From positions 1 through 51,124 of the forward strand of contig NZ_ML133594.1 in the NCBI RefSeq assembly GCF_003985125.1: a DNA stretch of 51,124 nt. Reading direction: 5' to 3'. Shown in pieces: positions 24,009 to 31,757 of this stretch (positions within the stretch are counted from its first letter, which is position 1; each line of letters opens with the position of its first letter). A program made the position numbers and the translations under genes. The notes beneath the pieces were generated by a model, which ran no database searches, was not told where the DNA came from, and saw nothing but the letters and a program-made list of their open reading frames with translations. This DNA is from Rhizobium phaseoli (GTDB lineage: Bacteria > Pseudomonadota > Alphaproteobacteria > Rhizobiales > Rhizobiaceae).

Positions 24009-25355
24009 ATGGATACGCGCAGCAACAGTCATTCCCTTGCCTTCGAGGTCACGCACCGGCTGGTGCTCTCGATCGCCATTCCCATGACGCTCGGCTTCCT
24101 GACGACGCCGCTGCTCGGGCTGACGAGCACCGCCGTCGTCGGTCATATGGGGGACCCGGAAGCGCTGGCGGGGCTGGCGATCGGGGCAATGCTCTTCGAT
24201 CTCATCCTCGGCAGTTTCAATTTCCTGCGGGCATCGACGACAGGACTGACGGCGCAGGCCTATGGCCGGCGGGACCAGCACGAACAGCAGGCGGTCTTTG
24301 CGAGAGCGCTGATCTCAGCGCTCGGCTGCGGGCTGGCGCTGCTCTGTCTTTCGCCTCTGCTCAAGGCGGCAGGATTGCGGCTGATGGGCGCGGAAGGCGC
24401 GATCGCCGAGGCGACCGCCACCTATTTCTCGATCCGCATCCTGGCGGCGCCGGCGGCGCTGGCCAATTACGCCATCCTCGGCTTCGTGCTCGGGCGCGGA
24501 CAGGGCGGCGTCGGACTGCTGCTGCAGGCGCTGATCAACGGCATCAACATCCTGCTGTCCATCTATCTCGGCCTGTCGCTCGGCTGGGGTGTGGCCGGCG
24601 TCGCCTGGGGAACCTTGGCTGGCGAGGTGGCCGGCGCGCTCGCCGGGCTGTTCATCGTGCTCAGCGGCTTTGCCAGGGCGGAACGGCCGGCCTGGCCGGA
24701 AATCCTTTCCCGCCATCGGCTGGCCGAGCTCTTCGCACTCAACCGCGACATCCTGATCCGCACCTTCGTGCTGATCGGCGCCTTCGCGATCATGACGCGG
24801 ATCGGCACCGGCTTTGGCGCAGTGACGCTTGCCGCCAATGCCGTGCTGATGAATTTCTTCCTGTTGTCAGGCTATTACCTCGATGGGCTTGCCAATGCCG
24901 CCGAGCAGATCACCGGCCGAGCGGTCGGGGCGCACTATCGGCCGGCCTTCGACCGCGGGCTGAAGCTGACGACCCTCTGGTCCTTCGGCCTGGCGGCGAT
25001 CGTCTCCGCCTTCTTCCTGCTCGCGGGGCCCTGGCTGATCTCGGTGCTGACGACCTCGCCGGAGGTGCGGCAGGCGGCCGGCACCTACCTGCCGTGGGCG
25101 GCGGTGACGGGGCTCACCGGCGCACTCGCCTTCCTGATGGACGGGGTGTTCATCGGCGCGACATGGTCGGTCGACATGCGCAACCGGATGCTGATGTCCT
25201 TTGCCGGTTACCTCGCCATGCTCGCCGTCTTCGTGCCGCTCTTCGGCAATCACGGCCTGTGGCTGGCGATGAACGCCTTCCTGCTGTTCCGCGGCTTTTT
25301 CCTGGCGATGCTGGTCAGGCCGCGCGCCGATCAGACCTTCCGCGCCGCCCAGTAA
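24009..25355 (+). CDS. MATE family multidrug efflux protein
   Basis: A 448-residue inner-membrane antiporter of the MATE family, which exports cationic drugs or metabolites in exchange for protons or sodium. Twelve hydrophobic segments are visible in two halves. The first starts with VLSIAIPMTLGFLTTPLLGLTS, and the second after about residue 235 with the conserved NRDILIRTFVLIGAF. This DinF-like subgroup is common in proteobacteria. The ATG at 24009 follows the CAP gene by 28 nt, on the same strand. Its 3' end overlaps the convergent pyrD by 25 bp. Confidence 0.92.
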   Translation: MDTRSNSHSLAFEVTHRLVLSIAIPMTLGFLTTPLLGLTSTAVVGHMGDPEALAGLAIGAMLFDLILGSFNFLRASTTGLTAQAYGRRDQHEQQAVFARALISALGCGLALLCLSPLLKAAGLRLMGAEGAIAEATATYFSIRILAAPAALANYAILGFVLGRGQGGVGLLLQALINGINILLSIYLGLSLGWGVAGVAWGTLAGEVAGALAGLFIVLSGFARAERPAWPEILSRHRLAELFALNRDILIRTFVLIGAFAIMTRIGTGFGAVTLAANAVLMNFFLLSGYYLDGLANAAEQITGRAVGAHYRPAFDRGLKLTTLWSFGLAAIVSAFFLLAGPWLISVLTTSPEVRQAAGTYLPWAAVTGLTGALAFLMDGVFIGATWSVDMRNRMLMSFAGYLAMLAVFVPLFGNHGLWLAMNAFLLFRGFFLAMLVRPRADQTFRAAQ

Positions 25356-26419
25356 TCGAGCCTGCTGTCGCGTAGCTCGCCGATTGTGCCAGCCTTTTCG
25401 CGGTCGAGCAGCGCCGAGAGGCCGCGGAGGATATCGCCGGGCAGACCGGGGCCTTCATAGACCATGCAGGAATAGAGCTGGACGAGATCGGCACCCGCCC
25501 TGATCTTCTCCAGTGCGGTTTCGGCCGAAGAGACGCCGCCGACGCCGATGATCGGCAGCGCGGCGCCGACGCGCTTGCGCATCTTGGCAAGCACGGCGGT
25601 TGACTTTTCGAACAGCGGCACGCCGGAGAGGCCGCCCGTCTCCTTGGCCTGGCGCTGATCTTTCAGGCGCTCGCGCGACAGCGTGGTGTTGGAGACGATC
25701 AGCCCATCCAGCGGATGCGCCAGCGCCTCGGCGGCGATATCGTCCATGCCCTCCTCGGTCAGATCGGGGGCGATCTTCAGAAAGACCGGGATCTTCCGGC
25801 CGGATCTCTCAGCCATCTCATCGCGCGCCGCCAGCACGGCCGACAGCAGCGCCGCAAGGCTTTCGCGCGCCTGCAGATCGCGCAGGCCGGGCGTATTCGG
25901 TGAGGAGATATTGGCGGTGAAATAGCGCGCGACGGAATAGAAACAGCGGATGCCGGCGACATAATCGGCGATGCGGTCCTCGCTGTCCTTGTTGGCGCCG
26001 ATATTGACGCCGACAATGCCTTTGCCCGTCAGCGCCGAGAGCCGCTCGAAAGCAGCCTCATGGCCTTCATTGTTGAAACCGAGGCGATTGATGACGGCTT
26101 CATCCTCGACCAGGCGGAAGATGCGCGGACGCGGATTGCCGGATTGCGGCCTCGGCGTCACCGTGCCGATCTCGGTGAAGCCGAAGCCGAGCCTCAGCAG
26201 CGCCTCCGGCACTTCGGCATTCTTGTCGTAACCCGCCGCCATGCCGAGCGGGTTTTCGAAGGTAAGGCCGGCGACGGTCTGGCGAAGGCGCGGATCCGGG
26301 GTGATCTGGCAGGCGGGCACCAGCCCGGATTTCAGCGCCGCGATCGACATGCCGTGCGCCGTTTCCGGATCGAACAGGAAGAGGCCCTTGCGGGCGAGAC
26401 GCTTGAAGGGATCGATCAT
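25331..26419 (-). CDS. pyrD: Dihydroorotate dehydrogenase (quinone), class 2
   Basis: A 362-residue membrane-associated flavoprotein that oxidises dihydroorotate to orotate with quinone, the fourth step of pyrimidine synthesis. The FMN barrel shows NPLGMAAGYDKNAEVP (57-72), GFGFTEIGTVTPRPQSGNP, and the class 2 active-site serine in NISSPNTPGLRDLQ (S172/S173). Near the C-terminus come IIGVGGVSSAETALEKIRAGA and LVQLYSCMVYEGPG. The N-terminal amphipathic helices typical of class 2 are present. The ATG at 26419 overlaps the DUF952 stop by four bases. Its 3' end overlaps the convergent MATE gene. Confidence 0.97.
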   Translation of the reverse strand: MIDPFKRLARKGLFLFDPETAHGMSIAALKSGLVPACQITPDPRLRQTVAGLTFENPLGMAAGYDKNAEVPEALLRLGFGFTEIGTVTPRPQSGNPRPRIFRLVEDEAVINRLGFNNEGHEAAFERLSALTGKGIVGVNIGANKDSEDRIADYVAGIRCFYSVARYFTANISSPNTPGLRDLQARESLAALLSAVLAARDEMAERSGRKIPVFLKIAPDLTEEGMDDIAAEALAHPLDGLIVSNTTLSRERLKDQRQAKETGGLSGVPLFEKSTAVLAKMRKRVGAALPIIGVGGVSSAETALEKIRAGADLVQLYSCMVYEGPGLPGDILRGLSALLDREKAGTIGELRDSRLDYWAARKV

Positions 26420-26772
26420 GGCTGCAGCTCCGGGAAAATATGGGCGCCGGTCTCGTCGAGCGGCAATGGCACCTCCCAGAGCACGGCCGCTAGCGGCAGA
26501 TCGGCATAGAGATGCGGGAACAGATCGCCGCCGCGCGAGGGTTCGAAGATCAGCTTGTCGCCGAGGCCGCCGCCATCGACGGCAACCAGCATCAGGCCGG
26601 ACTGGCCGGCAAAATGCAGGGCGGCGGTCTGCTTGACCTGTTCAGCCGTCGAGAAATGGATGAAGCCGTCCTTGAGATCGATGCCGGCGCCATGAAAAAC
26701 ACCGCTTTGTCTGGCTTGCTGCCAGAGCGTTTCCGTCACGATCTTGTAAAGGGTCGGTGTCAGGGTCATCAT
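26416..26772 (-). CDS. DUF952 family protein
   Basis: A 118-residue cytoplasmic protein of the DUF952 family. Conserved features are YKIVTETLWQQARQSGVFHG near the start, DGFIHFSTAEQVKQTAALHF in the centre, and the acidic/aromatic C-terminal part GGDLFPHLYADLPLAAVLWE. Function is unknown. The fold has been compared with ADP-ribosyl or RNA-related enzymes, but I would not rely on that. Two ATGs at 26772 and 26769 are both possible. Its stop overlaps the pyrD start by four bases (ATGA), so the two are co-translated, a linkage seen in rhizobia. Confidence 0.85.
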   Translation of the reverse strand: MMTLTPTLYKIVTETLWQQARQSGVFHGAGIDLKDGFIHFSTAEQVKQTAALHFAGQSGLMLVAVDGGGLGDKLIFEPSRGGDLFPHLYADLPLAAVLWEVPLPLDETGAHIFPELQP

Positions 26773-26888
26773 GGCCTCGCGATTGCTGGTCCTCGATCAC
26801 CAGCGCTTTGCCGGAAAGAGGCGGCAATGTCCACGCCCCGGCGCTTAAAAAACAGGACCTGCACAAGCAAAATCCGGAGGATGAGACG

Positions 26889-27287
26889 ATGAAGATTTTG
26901 GCTCTCACACTTGGCGCTGTTCTCCTGCCGCTGGCAGCTGTCGCGGCCGAGGCCGATGCGGGCCGCTTCCAGCTGGAAAGGAGCGGCGATCATTTCGTCC
27001 GGCTCGACCGCCAGACCGGCGCCATGTCGATCTGCCAGGACAAGGACGGCGCGCTCGTCTGCCGCATGGCCGCCGACGAGCGGGCGGCCTATGAGGACGA
27101 ACTCGACCGGCTTTCGCAGCGGGTAACGAAGCTGGAACAGGGCGGCCTCGTCCAGCGGGCGCTGCCGAGCGATGCCGAGATCGACCGCTCGATCAGCATC
27201 ATGGAGAAGATGATGAAGAGTTTCATGGGGATGGTGAAGGAGTTCCAGACCGAGGAAAAGACCAATCCCCTTCCGCAGAAGACCTGA
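26889..27287 (+). CDS. Secreted protein with C-terminal coiled coil, unknown function
   Basis: A 132-residue protein with a signal peptide (MKILALTLGAVLLPLAAVAAEA). A short beta-rich part follows, with two cysteines in MSICQDKDGALVC that could form a disulfide. After that comes a helical, coiled-coil-like region (YEDELDRLSQRVTKLEQ, then DRSISIMEKMMKSFMGMVKE). CGGAGG lies eight bases before the ATG. I recognise no named domain. A periplasmic location is inferred from the signal peptide. The gene precedes a LuxR-type response regulator by 90 nt on the same strand, with a palindrome between them. Confidence 0.78.
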   Translation: MKILALTLGAVLLPLAAVAAEADAGRFQLERSGDHFVRLDRQTGAMSICQDKDGALVCRMAADERAAYEDELDRLSQRVTKLEQGGLVQRALPSDAEIDRSISIMEKMMKSFMGMVKEFQTEEKTNPLPQKT

Positions 27288-27288
27288 T

Positions 27289-27306
27289 CTGATATAGTCA
27301 TATCAG
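27289..27306. promoter_or_regulatory. Perfect 18-bp inverted repeat before the response regulator
   Basis: CTGATAT (27289-27295), AGTC, then ATATCAG (27300-27306). It starts two bases after the stop of the secreted-protein gene and lies 72 nt before the next start codon. It is AT-rich for this region and lacks a T-run. An operator is more likely than a terminator. Confidence 0.45.
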
Positions 27307-27377
27307 CAGGCATGCATGGAGCGCGGTGGGGACGGCGTCGCATGCAGCATGATCGGGCTCTTGGGAGGGAGTTTTCG

Positions 27378-28025
27378 ATGCAGGAACAGACCATCATCAT
27401 TGCCGACGACCATCCGCTTTTCCGCGATGCGTTGCGCCAGGCCGTCATCGGCATGGAAGGCCGTCAATCGATCGTCGAAGCCGGCGACTTCGCCGCCGCG
27501 CGGACCGCAGCCGGCGCCCATCCGGACGCCGACCTGATGCTGCTCGACCTCGCCATGCCCGGCGTCAGCGGCTTTTCCGGGCTGATGGCGTTGCGCGCCG
27601 AATTCGCCAGCCTGCCGATCATCATCGTCTCGGCCAGCGACGACGCAACGACGATCCGACGGGCGCTGGAACTCGGCGCGTCCGGCTTCATCTCGAAATC
27701 CTCCGGCATCGAAGACATTCGCCGCAGCATCCAGACGGTGCTTGCCGGCGATATCGCCACACCGGAAAGCTATCGCGACGGCCAGGAGCAGGACCCCGAT
27801 GTCGCCGACCTGATCCACCGCCTGCATACGCTGACGCCGCAGCAGAGCCGGGTGCTGACCATGCTCGCCGAAGGGCTGCTGAACAAGCAGATCGCCTATG
27901 AACTCGGCGTCTCCGAGGCGACCATCAAGGCGCATGTCTCGGCGATCCTGTTGAAACTCGACGTCGACAGCCGCACGCAGGCCGTCATCCAGCTCGGCAA
28001 GATCAACATGGCGATGGTCGCCTGA
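27378..28025 (+). CDS. LuxR/NarL-type response regulator
   Basis: A 215-residue two-component response regulator. The receiver domain (residues 4-122) has the acidic pair D10/D11, the phosphorylated aspartate D57 in LMLLDLAMP, and the conserved lysine in GFISKSS. The C-terminal LuxR helix-turn-helix runs from LTPQQSRVLTMLAEGLLNKQIA to SEATIKAHVSAILLKL. GGGAGGGAG precedes the ATG. No sensor kinase lies nearby, so it is an orphan by position, and its signal and targets are unknown. Confidence 0.92.
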   Translation: MQEQTIIIADDHPLFRDALRQAVIGMEGRQSIVEAGDFAAARTAAGAHPDADLMLLDLAMPGVSGFSGLMALRAEFASLPIIIVSASDDATTIRRALELGASGFISKSSGIEDIRRSIQTVLAGDIATPESYRDGQEQDPDVADLIHRLHTLTPQQSRVLTMLAEGLLNKQIAYELGVSEATIKAHVSAILLKLDVDSRTQAVIQLGKINMAMVA

Positions 28026-28149
28026 GGGCGGCCGAAACCGCCGATAGCAGGATTTTATTCCTCCTTTACCTTTACGCGCGCCACCCGGTCGGTTACACTC
28101 CGGCCGGCTGAAGCGCGGCCTCGGATAGGCTGCACGGAATCGGGCGCAT

Positions 28150-28836
28150 ATGCTGTCACACGAGCAGATCTGGGAGGCGATCGACAGGCTTGCCGCACGG
28201 CACGACCTGACGCCATCCGGTCTTGCGCGCCGCGCCGGGCTCGATCCGACATCCTTCAACAAGTCGAAACGGCTTTCGGCCGATGGGCGGCTGCGCTGGC
28301 CCTCGACCGAATCGATCGCCAAGGTGCTCGATGCGACAGGGGCGAGCATGGAGCAGTTTCTCGCCCTCCTGCCGCCGGGCGGCACTGCCGCAGAACGGAC
28401 CGGCGAGCTCGCCCAGCGGCCGGACAGCCGGTTTCAGCCGCAGGGCGGCGCCATTCCGCTGCTCGGCTTCGCGCAGGCCGGCGCCGGCGGCTTCTTCGAC
28501 GATGGCGGCTTTCCGGCCGGGCAAGGCTGGGACGTGGTCGAGTTTCCGGCTGCCCCGTCGCAGAAATCGGGCGTCTATGCCCTGGAGGTGCAGGGCGAGA
28601 GCATGATGCCGCTCTACCGCGACGGCGACGTGCTCATCGTCGAGCCCGGCGCGCAGGTGCGCCGCAACGACCGTGTCGTCGTGCGCACCCGCGAGGGCGA
28701 GGTGATGGCCAAGGTGCTGCTGCGCCAGAGCCCCCGGTCGATCGAGCTGATGTCGCTCAATCCCGAACATCCGAACCGGACGCTCGATCTGTCCGACGTC
28801 GAGTGGATCGCCCGCATCATCTGGGCCAGCCAATAG
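28150..28836 (+). CDS. S24 peptidase-type (LexA/CI-like) transcriptional repressor
   Basis: A 228-residue regulator with an N-terminal helix-turn-helix (residues 5-72, LTPSGLARRAGLDPTSFNKSK) and a C-terminal S24 domain. The catalytic dyad is intact: S151 in VQGESMMPLY and K188 in EGEVMAKVL. A possible self-cleavage site is Ala110-Gly111 in FAQAGAGG. Such proteins are chromosomal phage-repressor relatives, and some cleave themselves during SOS. The DNA-binding part is the variant type with a long linker to the next helix. It is transcribed with the SNase-like gene 11 nt downstream. There are no phage genes nearby, so it looks domesticated. Confidence 0.88.
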   Translation: MLSHEQIWEAIDRLAARHDLTPSGLARRAGLDPTSFNKSKRLSADGRLRWPSTESIAKVLDATGASMEQFLALLPPGGTAAERTGELAQRPDSRFQPQGGAIPLLGFAQAGAGGFFDDGGFPAGQGWDVVEFPAAPSQKSGVYALEVQGESMMPLYRDGDVLIVEPGAQVRRNDRVVVRTREGEVMAKVLLRQSPRSIELMSLNPEHPNRTLDLSDVEWIARIIWASQ

Positions 28837-28847
28837 GAAGATATTCC

Positions 28848-29552
28848 ATGCGCCCTGCCGCCGTCTTCACTGGTCTCGCAGGAATGGCGGTCGTGGCCGG
28901 CCTGCTGATATCAGCAGAAGCAAGGCTGCGCGGCGGAACAGGCGGCGAGGATGTGATCACCGCAGAGGCACCAGCAACCGACACCGCGGCGGAAACCGCC
29001 CCCGAGGCAGCAGCCCCGCCGGCGCCGATATCGGATGCAGATGCCGAAATCATTGCGCGCGGGGCCCAACCGGCCGCTCCCTCCCCCGCCCCGGCCGAAC
29101 GCACGACGGCCGATCCGCCGCCCCCATCTGAAACGCCTGGCGGGCAAGCGGCGGGGCCGGTTGCGAAGAAGCCGATCGAGCTGGCACGGCCGGTCGCCGA
29201 AAATGCCGGCGTGCTTTCCTTTGGCGAACGCCGGCTTCAGCTTGCCGGCATCGTCCCGACACCGGCCGACAGGATCTGCGGGCCGGCAGGCCGGCAATGG
29301 CCCTGCGGCATGCTGGCGAAGACGGCCCTGCGCCAACTCCTGCGCAGCCGCAGCCTCACCTGCGACCTCGACATGGCGGAATGGAAGGGGACGGTGACCG
29401 CCGCCTGCCGGCTCGGCGCGCAGGATCTCGGCACATGGCTCGCCGAAAGCGGCTGGGCCGAAGCCGAGGCGGGTTCGCCGCTCGGCGCCGTCGCCGACAA
29501 GGCGAAGCAGGCGCAGAAAGGCATTTACGGCGACGACCCGCGCCGCAAATGA
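28848..29552 (+). CDS. Membrane-anchored thermonuclease-like (SNase) protein
   Basis: A 234-residue protein with an N-terminal hydrophobic segment (FTGLAGMAVVAGLLISAEA) and a long Ala/Pro-rich linker (about 40-110). A C-terminal domain resembles staphylococcal-nuclease-like proteins: LQLAGIVPTPADRICG, WPCGMLAKTALRQLLRSRSL, DLGTWLAESGWAEA. The Arg and Glu residues needed for nuclease catalysis are not clearly present, so it may be inactive. AGGAAG lies six bases before the ATG. It follows the S24 repressor by 11 nt and precedes a TerB-like gene on the same strand. Four cysteines could form disulfides in the periplasm. Confidence 0.75.
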   Translation: MRPAAVFTGLAGMAVVAGLLISAEARLRGGTGGEDVITAEAPATDTAAETAPEAAAPPAPISDADAEIIARGAQPAAPSPAPAERTTADPPPPSETPGGQAAGPVAKKPIELARPVAENAGVLSFGERRLQLAGIVPTPADRICGPAGRQWPCGMLAKTALRQLLRSRSLTCDLDMAEWKGTVTAACRLGAQDLGTWLAESGWAEAEAGSPLGAVADKAKQAQKGIYGDDPRRK

Positions 29553-29640
29553 CGGATGTCCTGGGCGCCGCGATGCTGCCGCTCCCTTGTAAAGGCGGCC
29601 GCCAATTCCTAATCTCCGCTCACCGAAAAAGGAATCAGAG

Positions 29641-30054
29641 ATGAACAAGCCGCTTTCCGCCCATGATGCCCTGATCTACGTTATGGTGATGGCGTCTGCC
29701 GTCGACAGCACCATGAACGACAGGGAGATGGAAAGGATCGGCCAGCTGATCGGCTTCCTGCCGGTGTTCCGGGATTTCGACGAGGACACGCTGATTTCGG
29801 TGGCGCGCGACTGCGCCTCGCTGCTCGCCGGGCCCGAGGGCCTCGACGTCGTTCTCGAAACCGTGCGCGACACGCTGCCGGCAAAACTCTACGACACGGC
29901 CTATGCGCTGGCCGTCGAGGTGGCTTCCGCCGATCTTTCTGTCAAGGCCGAGGAACTCAGGCTGCTCAGCCTGCTGCGCGACCGGCTCGGTCTCGACAAG
30001 CTCACCTGCGCGGCGATCGAGCGTAGCGCCATTGCCCGCTTCCGCAAGGGCTGA
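29641..30054 (+). CDS. TerB-like (tellurite resistance B family) protein
   Basis: A 137-residue all-helical cytoplasmic protein of the TerB family. The tell-tale N-terminal part is ALIYVMVMASAVDSTMNDREMERIGQLIG, in which acidic residues form the metal-binding loop. A second set, AVEVASADLSVKAEELRLLSLLRDRLGLD, lies near residue 95-123. It lies 88 nt after the SNase-like gene on the same strand. No other ter genes are close, so a role in tellurite resistance should not be assumed. Stand-alone TerB proteins occur widely in alphaproteobacteria. Confidence 0.87.
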   Translation: MNKPLSAHDALIYVMVMASAVDSTMNDREMERIGQLIGFLPVFRDFDEDTLISVARDCASLLAGPEGLDVVLETVRDTLPAKLYDTAYALAVEVASADLSVKAEELRLLSLLRDRLGLDKLTCAAIERSAIARFRKG

Positions 30055-30075
30055 TCAGTAAAGCTCTTTGTTCTT

Positions 30076-30124
30076 ATGCATGTCGTTATCCCGGAACCGC
30101 TGCACACTTCCGGGCGACATGCAT
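30076..30124. repeat. Intergenic palindrome (family E), best copy
   Basis: Perfect 10-bp outer arms, ATGCATGTCG (30076-30085) and CGACATGCAT (30115-30124), with an inner stem CCCGGAA/TTCCGGG around CCGCTGCACAC. It lies between the convergent TerB-like and solute-binding genes and could terminate both. Copies at 18765 and 23041 share the core. Confidence 0.75.
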
Positions 30125-30130
30125 TGGGGC

Positions 30131-31003
30131 TCAGTAAAGCCCGTAGGGGAAATAGCGCAGATAGAGTTCCTGCAGACGGCCGCTGCGCGACAGCGCGGCA
30201 AGCGCGTGGTCGATGGCTGAGGTCAGCACGCTATCCTTCTGCCGCAGCATGATGGTCATGCCCTCGCCGAGGAAATGTTCGGACAGATAGGGGCCGTCGA
30301 ACAGCGCGCAGCATTTGTCCGAGGCCGGCGAAGAGACCCAGAAGGAAAGCTGCAGCGCATCGGCAAAGGCGGCGTCGACCTTGCGTTCCTTCAGCGCCCC
30401 AAGCAGGGCCTCCTTCGTGTCGAAGGGCTCGGCCTTCAGCGCCGGAAAAAAGGCGGCCAGCATCGCCTCGTGTACCGTTCCCTTGACGACACCGACCGGG
30501 CGCCCGGCAAGGGCGGCCGCCGTCTTGCCCTCGACGGGTGCGGCAAGATTGCGCACGAAGCGCGCCGGCAGCATCAGATAGGGCCGGGAGAAGACGAACC
30601 GTCGGCGCAGCTCCGGCGTCACCGCAAGGCCGGCGATGACGGCATCGCCCTGCGAGGCAGCAAGCGCATCCTTGAGATCGGCAAAGGGGATCGCCTGGAT
30701 CTGGCACTTGTCGGATATTTCCAACTCGCCGCAGATTTCGCGGGCGAGATCGACGTTGAAACCGGAAAGCTTGCCGTTCTGATCGGTGAAATTGAACGGC
30801 GGGAAATCGACTGATGTCAGGAAGCGCAGGCGCACCAGCGACGAGAGATCGGGCCGCGCAAGACGTTCACGGGCATCGAAGAGCAGCGGCAGCGAGGGTG
30901 CTGCCTGCTGGGCGGAGGCGGCAAGGCTTGAAAAGAGCAACAGCCCGAACGCGAGAAATCCCTTCAGGGTGAGGGAGGCCAGTTTGGATTGCATTATTGT
31001 CAT
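30131..31003 (-). CDS. Extracellular solute-binding protein, family 3 (amino-acid type)
   Basis: A 290-residue periplasmic binding protein with a signal peptide ending near SLAASAQQA and a family 3 bilobed domain. The first lobe contains VDFPPFNFTDQNGKLSGFNVDLAREIC and WDGMIPAL-type replacements such as IPFADLKDALAASQGDAVIAGL. The second has GRPVGVVKGTVHEAMLAAFFP and KERKVDAAFADALQL. Two ATGs, 31003 and 30994, are both possible. No permease or ATPase genes are adjacent. It could serve a distant transporter or act as a stand-alone sensor subunit. Confidence 0.88.
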   Translation of the reverse strand: MTIMQSKLASLTLKGFLAFGLLLFSSLAASAQQAAPSLPLLFDARERLARPDLSSLVRLRFLTSVDFPPFNFTDQNGKLSGFNVDLAREICGELEISDKCQIQAIPFADLKDALAASQGDAVIAGLAVTPELRRRFVFSRPYLMLPARFVRNLAAPVEGKTAAALAGRPVGVVKGTVHEAMLAAFFPALKAEPFDTKEALLGALKERKVDAAFADALQLSFWVSSPASDKCCALFDGPYLSEHFLGEGMTIMLRQKDSVLTSAIDHALAALSRSGRLQELYLRYFPYGLY

Positions 31004-31103
31004 CCGGTCTCGGTTCAGCGCGAAACGTTGCCGCTTCGGCGAGATCTATCAGAGTCATGGCTGGTGGGGAATATGCGTGTATCCGACGCCGGAACGCCCG
31101 CCC

Positions 31104-31540
31104 CGTCCTTCGAGGCTCCGGCCTTTGGCCTGCGCACCTCAGGATGAGGCTCTCTTGGGCGTCGGCACGGCATTCGTCAGCACCGAGGCGCAGCCCCCAC
31201 GCCCCCTGTCGCGGGCGGCGATCCTCCAACCTTCCTCATCCTGAGGTGCGTAGGCCAAAGGCCGAAGCCTCGAAGGACACGCTCCAACCCTGCCTCTTGC
31301 GCCCACCCATCGCCAGTGGCCGACCTCGTCCTTCGAGGCCCCTGCGGGGCACCTCAGGATGAGGTCGGAGAGGACGTGGCATCCGCCGCTGCCCATCATT
31401 ATCAGTGCGGCAATCTCCAAGGCTCCTCATCCTGAGGTGCGTAGGCCGGAGGCCGGAGCCTCGAAGGACACGCTCCAACGCTGCTTCGTGCATCCATGAT
31501 CCGTCAGCGCACCCGCCTCCCCTTCGAGGCCCCTGCAGGA
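31104..31540. repeat. Array of alternating palindromic elements (family C)
   Basis: Four good copies and one partial copy of a 40-48 bp element alternate in orientation: 31104-31149 (-), 31232-31278 (+), 31327-31363 (-), 31422-31471 (+) and 31516-31540 (-, partial). The shared pieces are TCATCCTGAGGTGC, GTAGGCC with GGCC, and GCCTCGAAGGAC. Spacers of about 50-85 bp are unrelated to each other. The array fills the 754-bp gap between the solute-binding gene and the chemoreceptor. Chance reading frames run through it and are not genes. Confidence 0.8.
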
Positions 31541-31757
31541 GAGGCCCTCTCGGGTTCCGGCGTAAAACTCCTCCCTCAAAATTATGGGCATTCTCCACAC
31601 CGGCATTAGGGCGGAATTAAAGAATAGTGCCCTTTTATTTGTGGCGACGTTATCGGCCCCGCCGGCCGATCGCATGATGCACGCGTCAGCGCTCTGTTTG
31701 TAACAATTGATTTCACAGCGCCGGTGCGGCACGCCCGGCCAATCGGGTAACGTTTCT

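Noticed and set aside
29641..30054. Tellurite resistance operon
   Set aside because: Only a single TerB-like gene is present. TerZ/TerD/TerC neighbours are missing.
31104..31540. Possible CRISPR array
   Set aside because: Elements alternate in orientation, are 40-48 bp palindromes of varying identity, and no cas genes are near. CRISPR repeats are direct and near-identical.
30786..31620. Frames of 70-150 codons in the gap before the chemoreceptor
   Set aside because: They are readings of the family C repeat array, with no conserved product.
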